This document shows positions 62,101 through 64,000 of a DNA stretch of 64,000 nucleotides, piece after piece (within the stretch, counting starts at the first letter, position 1; each line of letters opens with the position of its first letter). This DNA is from Manihot esculenta. Lineage: Eukaryota; Streptophyta; Magnoliopsida; Malpighiales; Euphorbiaceae. A model generated the notes under the pieces. That model had not been told where the DNA came from. It saw only the letters and a list, made by a program, of their open reading frames with translations, and ran no database searches. The stretch is from positions 4,669,248 through 4,733,247 of the forward strand of contig NC_035162.2 of the NCBI RefSeq assembly GCF_001659605.2, read 5' to 3'. A program made the translations under genes and the position numbers.

Positions 62101-62279
62101 CTATCCCCTCCCCCCCCACCCCCCCACCCCCCTCTCTTCAATTCTAGCCTACCTTCGCATTCCTTTTTGTACCTAATGTGGTGGTACATGTCAATTGTGG
62201 TGGCAGCTTTGGCTACATGATAAGATCAGTTAGATTGTGCAATATTGATTGTTTCAAGCCCACCTCTACAGCTCTCTGA
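59150..62279 (+). CDS. Alpha/beta hydrolase, ABHD17-like
   Basis: Six exons keep phase and give 380 aa: 59150-59451, 59569-59605, 60291-60527, 60634-60681, 61642-62087, 62207-62279. All are GT-AG. The start [22 protein letters not shown] is the family start. Core motifs are [13 protein letters not shown], the short [12 protein letters not shown] exon, nucleophile Ser147 in YGQSVGSGP, Asp212/213 in HGTADDVVD, and His241 in KGGNHCDLE, a complete serine-hydrolase triad. Residues about 270-357 are a Lys/Arg/Glu/Ser-rich tail of near-repeats (REKxRxSxD). The end is [18 protein letters not shown]. Animal ABHD17 enzymes remove palmitate from membrane proteins. Plant members such as At3g01690 and At5g14390 (from memory) are presumed similar, but the substrate is unproven. 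Confidence 0.92.
62104..62131. repeat. C-rich simple repeat in the last intron of the ABHD17-like gene
   Basis: Runs of C broken by single A or T just downstream of the exon 5 donor. On the other strand this is a G-run tract that could form a G-quadruplex. Confidence 0.75.
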
Positions 62280-63753
62280 ACAGAAAAAAGACTAAATCCA
62301 AGGATTCACTGATTCAGGTTACAATTATTTGATGGGGTTGTTGGTGTTGTTTTTATATAGGAAATTACTTTAACCAGTCAAATTTGTCTCCACTCTCACC
62401 TCACTCATCGTGTGTGTGTTTCTAGCGTTTGAATGCTTTCAAATTCATCTGGGAACCTGGCTCGTGTTGCAAAGGAACAGATCTTGGCAGTTTCAGTATG
62501 CAAAATCTAGAAAAGCTTTTGCTTTAGTTATTTGTGTTTTTTGTTGAGACGGGATAGAGTATGCAGGGGGTTGAACCCCAGAACCTTTCCTCGTGATGCA
62601 GCCGGCAAGCAACTTTCTTCTCAACATATTCTGGAAGAAACATTTTCTAGAGACTTCGCTTTCTCCAGCCCCCTGTTGGGAGATACTCACTAGTTCTCTA
62701 TACGTGATCCGGATCCATGGACCGTACCATCGTCATAGTCGCAGAATGGGGGGGGAAGAAGAATAATTTTCACTTTCACCAAAGTGATGGGAAGATGTGT
62801 GTAAAAGGACCGGTTCAAGTTGTTGAGCAGGGCAGGGCTCCTTGGCACAGTGTCGGAGATTAACAGGGCGTTTGTACTAGCATAATGTCTTGATCTTTCC
62901 TGCATGAATGTCGACTGGTCATTTGCTATTAAACCTCTGCTTTCTGTCTAACACTCTTATGAGAACTAAGTATAGAGATTCAAGGTGTTAACGAAGTTAT
63001 GATTCGACTCTGGGAAGCAAAAGCAAATATTTTCTTATAAATTCCTTCTCGCATTCTATATAAATGAAAGTTTTATGTAAAAAGAATTAGCCAAAGAGGA
63101 CAAGTAATTTACATCTTACTAATTAAATGTAATCACATTAGTATAGTCTCGGGACCAAAAACAATGACCAACTTCTTTCCCAATAATAAGATTTAAATTA
63201 CTTTTTTTATTGTATTTATTCACTTTCTTTCATATTCTGATTGTATTTATGAGTTAATTGTTTTTGAAACTCAATAAAGTTTACATTTTTATTAAAAAAA
63301 AAAAGAGTTTAAAATGATTTGATTTTTTTTTATATTAATTAAAATTATTTATCCATGTAAATTCAGGTGCATAAGATTTAATCTGGGTTGAGCTTTAAAT
63401 TTAAAACTGGGCCTAACTTAGGGCATCGAGCCAGGCCCGGCGTTATATTAATTTTGTCTTGTATCTTGCATATAAGCCCTCAAAATATTTACAATTTGTA
63501 AAATTGCCCCTCAGTCTCGCGGACAGGGCAACTGCGCAAGCCGCAAAGTGATACTAAACAGAAACAGACGATTAGCAAGCTGCTAAGCCCCAAGAAGGTT
63601 TAAGCAGGGTTTTAAGGCGGCTACTACTTCTCACTCTCTATGAATCTAATTCCTTTCTCAATTTTTTTTCATCAAATCGTGTGCTTTAATCTCTCTGTCT
63701 CTTCGATTTTTCGCTAGTTTATTCACGTCGTTCAAAAATTTGACATTAATTTG
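62280..63753. other. 3' UTR of the ABHD17-like gene, spacer and leader of the RPOTmp gene
   Basis: No gene is seen between the stop at 62279 and the ATG at 63754. Minus-strand open stretches 62493-62690 and 62690-62905 have no similarity. An A-run at about 63294-63304 and a GC-richer block at 63430-63600 lie upstream of the next start. Confidence 0.55.
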
Positions 63754-64000
63754 ATGTCCAGTGCCAAGCACCCGTTAATTTCTACCAAAAACTTCGATCA
63801 TTTCATTCTCTTTGATACAAAATCGGAAATACACTCTTTAAACCCACCAAAAATATCCACTATTATGTGGAGAAACGCAGCTAAACAAGCCATTTCAAAA
63901 ACCCGAACAAAATCCCTCAGTTCCCATTCATTTTCACACACTCATAGCTTTATAGGCCTCTTCCAGGAATCCACTTTCCCCGATAAATTCAAAGTGTATC
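63754..64000 (+). CDS. RPOTmp: Phage-type organellar RNA polymerase, RPOTmp-like, N-terminus only (partial at window edge)
   Basis: The reading frame opens MSSAKHPLIS at 63754 and stays open to the end of the window (82 codons). A second in-frame ATG at 63865 begins MWRNAAKQAISKTRTKS, matching the remembered Arabidopsis RPOTmp (At5g15700) segment MWRNIAKQAIS. The first start MSSA also matches. The region is basic, rich in Ser/Thr/Lys and poor in acid, like an organelle transit peptide. RPOTmp is a single-subunit T7-like RNA polymerase of eudicot mitochondria and plastids. No catalytic part lies in the window, so the call rests on this N-terminus and on gene order. Confidence 0.75.
   Translation, partial: MSSAKHPLISTKNFDHFILFDTKSEIHSLNPPKISTIMWRNAAKQAISKTRTKSLSSHSFSHTHSFIGLFQESTFPDKFKVY

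Noticed and set aside
1..64000. CRISPR arrays, rRNA or tRNA genes, bacterial-type operons, phage elements
   Set aside because: No regularly spaced identical repeats, no rRNA signature and no tRNA fold were seen. The gene structures are those of a plant nucleus.

Overview
The window is plant nuclear DNA, most likely from a woody rosid eudicot. The genes have many short GT–AG introns, long AT-rich non-coding stretches, plant-only gene families, LTR retrotransposons and LINE-like debris. The species cannot be fixed from sequence alone. A Malpighiales or Euphorbiaceae-type genome would fit, but that is a guess.

Layout, left to right. 1-940: decayed 3' end of a Ty1/copia element. 4121-6650 (+): rhamnogalacturonan-I rhamnosyltransferase-like GT106 gene (RRT1 type), 8 coding exons, 500 aa. 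8944-12925 (-): BIM2-type bHLH brassinosteroid factor, 7 coding exons, 314 aa, with an abnormal splice donor inside the bHLH. 15303-20704 (-): a second, very different O-fucosyltransferase-family gene, 10 exons, 672 aa. 22700-26030: repeat-rich gap with LINE-like pieces, one bounded by a perfect 17-bp target-site duplication. 27756-29648 (+): intronless coding region for a type II phosphatidylinositol 4-kinase gamma with a ubiquitin-like domain. 31843-35231 (-): CRLK2-type receptor-like kinase, 7 exons, 420 aa. 38612-46087: young copia element with 246-bp LTRs and a GGCCT target duplication, itself interrupted by a 2.34-kb gypsy-type solo LTR. 46990-48575 (+): GDSL lipase (GLIP7 type). 49136-50479 (-): two adjacent GOLVEN/RGF (GLV/CLEL) secreted-peptide cassettes. 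54162-55445 (-): single-exon F-box protein of the At5g15710 type. 59150-62279 (+): ABHD17-like alpha/beta hydrolase. 63754-64000 (+): first 82 codons of an organellar phage-type RNA polymerase (RPOTmp).

The single-copy genes look like a conserved ancestral block. From memory, their closest Arabidopsis relatives run At5g15740 (RRT1), At5g15730 (CRLK2), At5g15725 (GLV9), At5g15720 (GLIP7), At5g15710 (F-box) and At5g15700 (RPOTmp), nearly the same order as here. The PI4K-gamma and GLV genes are also neighbours in other Arabidopsis segments. Joint themes are cell wall and growth (pectin backbone synthesis, brassinosteroid signalling, RGF peptides) and membrane signalling (PI4K-gamma, CRLK). They are not an operon, and linkage alone does not show shared function. 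No previously unknown multigene system is evident.

The most useful leads are the non-canonical BIM2 donor, the GLV cassette without its own signal peptide, the very recent nested retrotransposon with a solo LTR inside it, and the paired in-frame starts of RPOTmp. All exon boundaries were worked out by hand from splice signals, reading phase and remembered homologs. They were not tested against transcripts.
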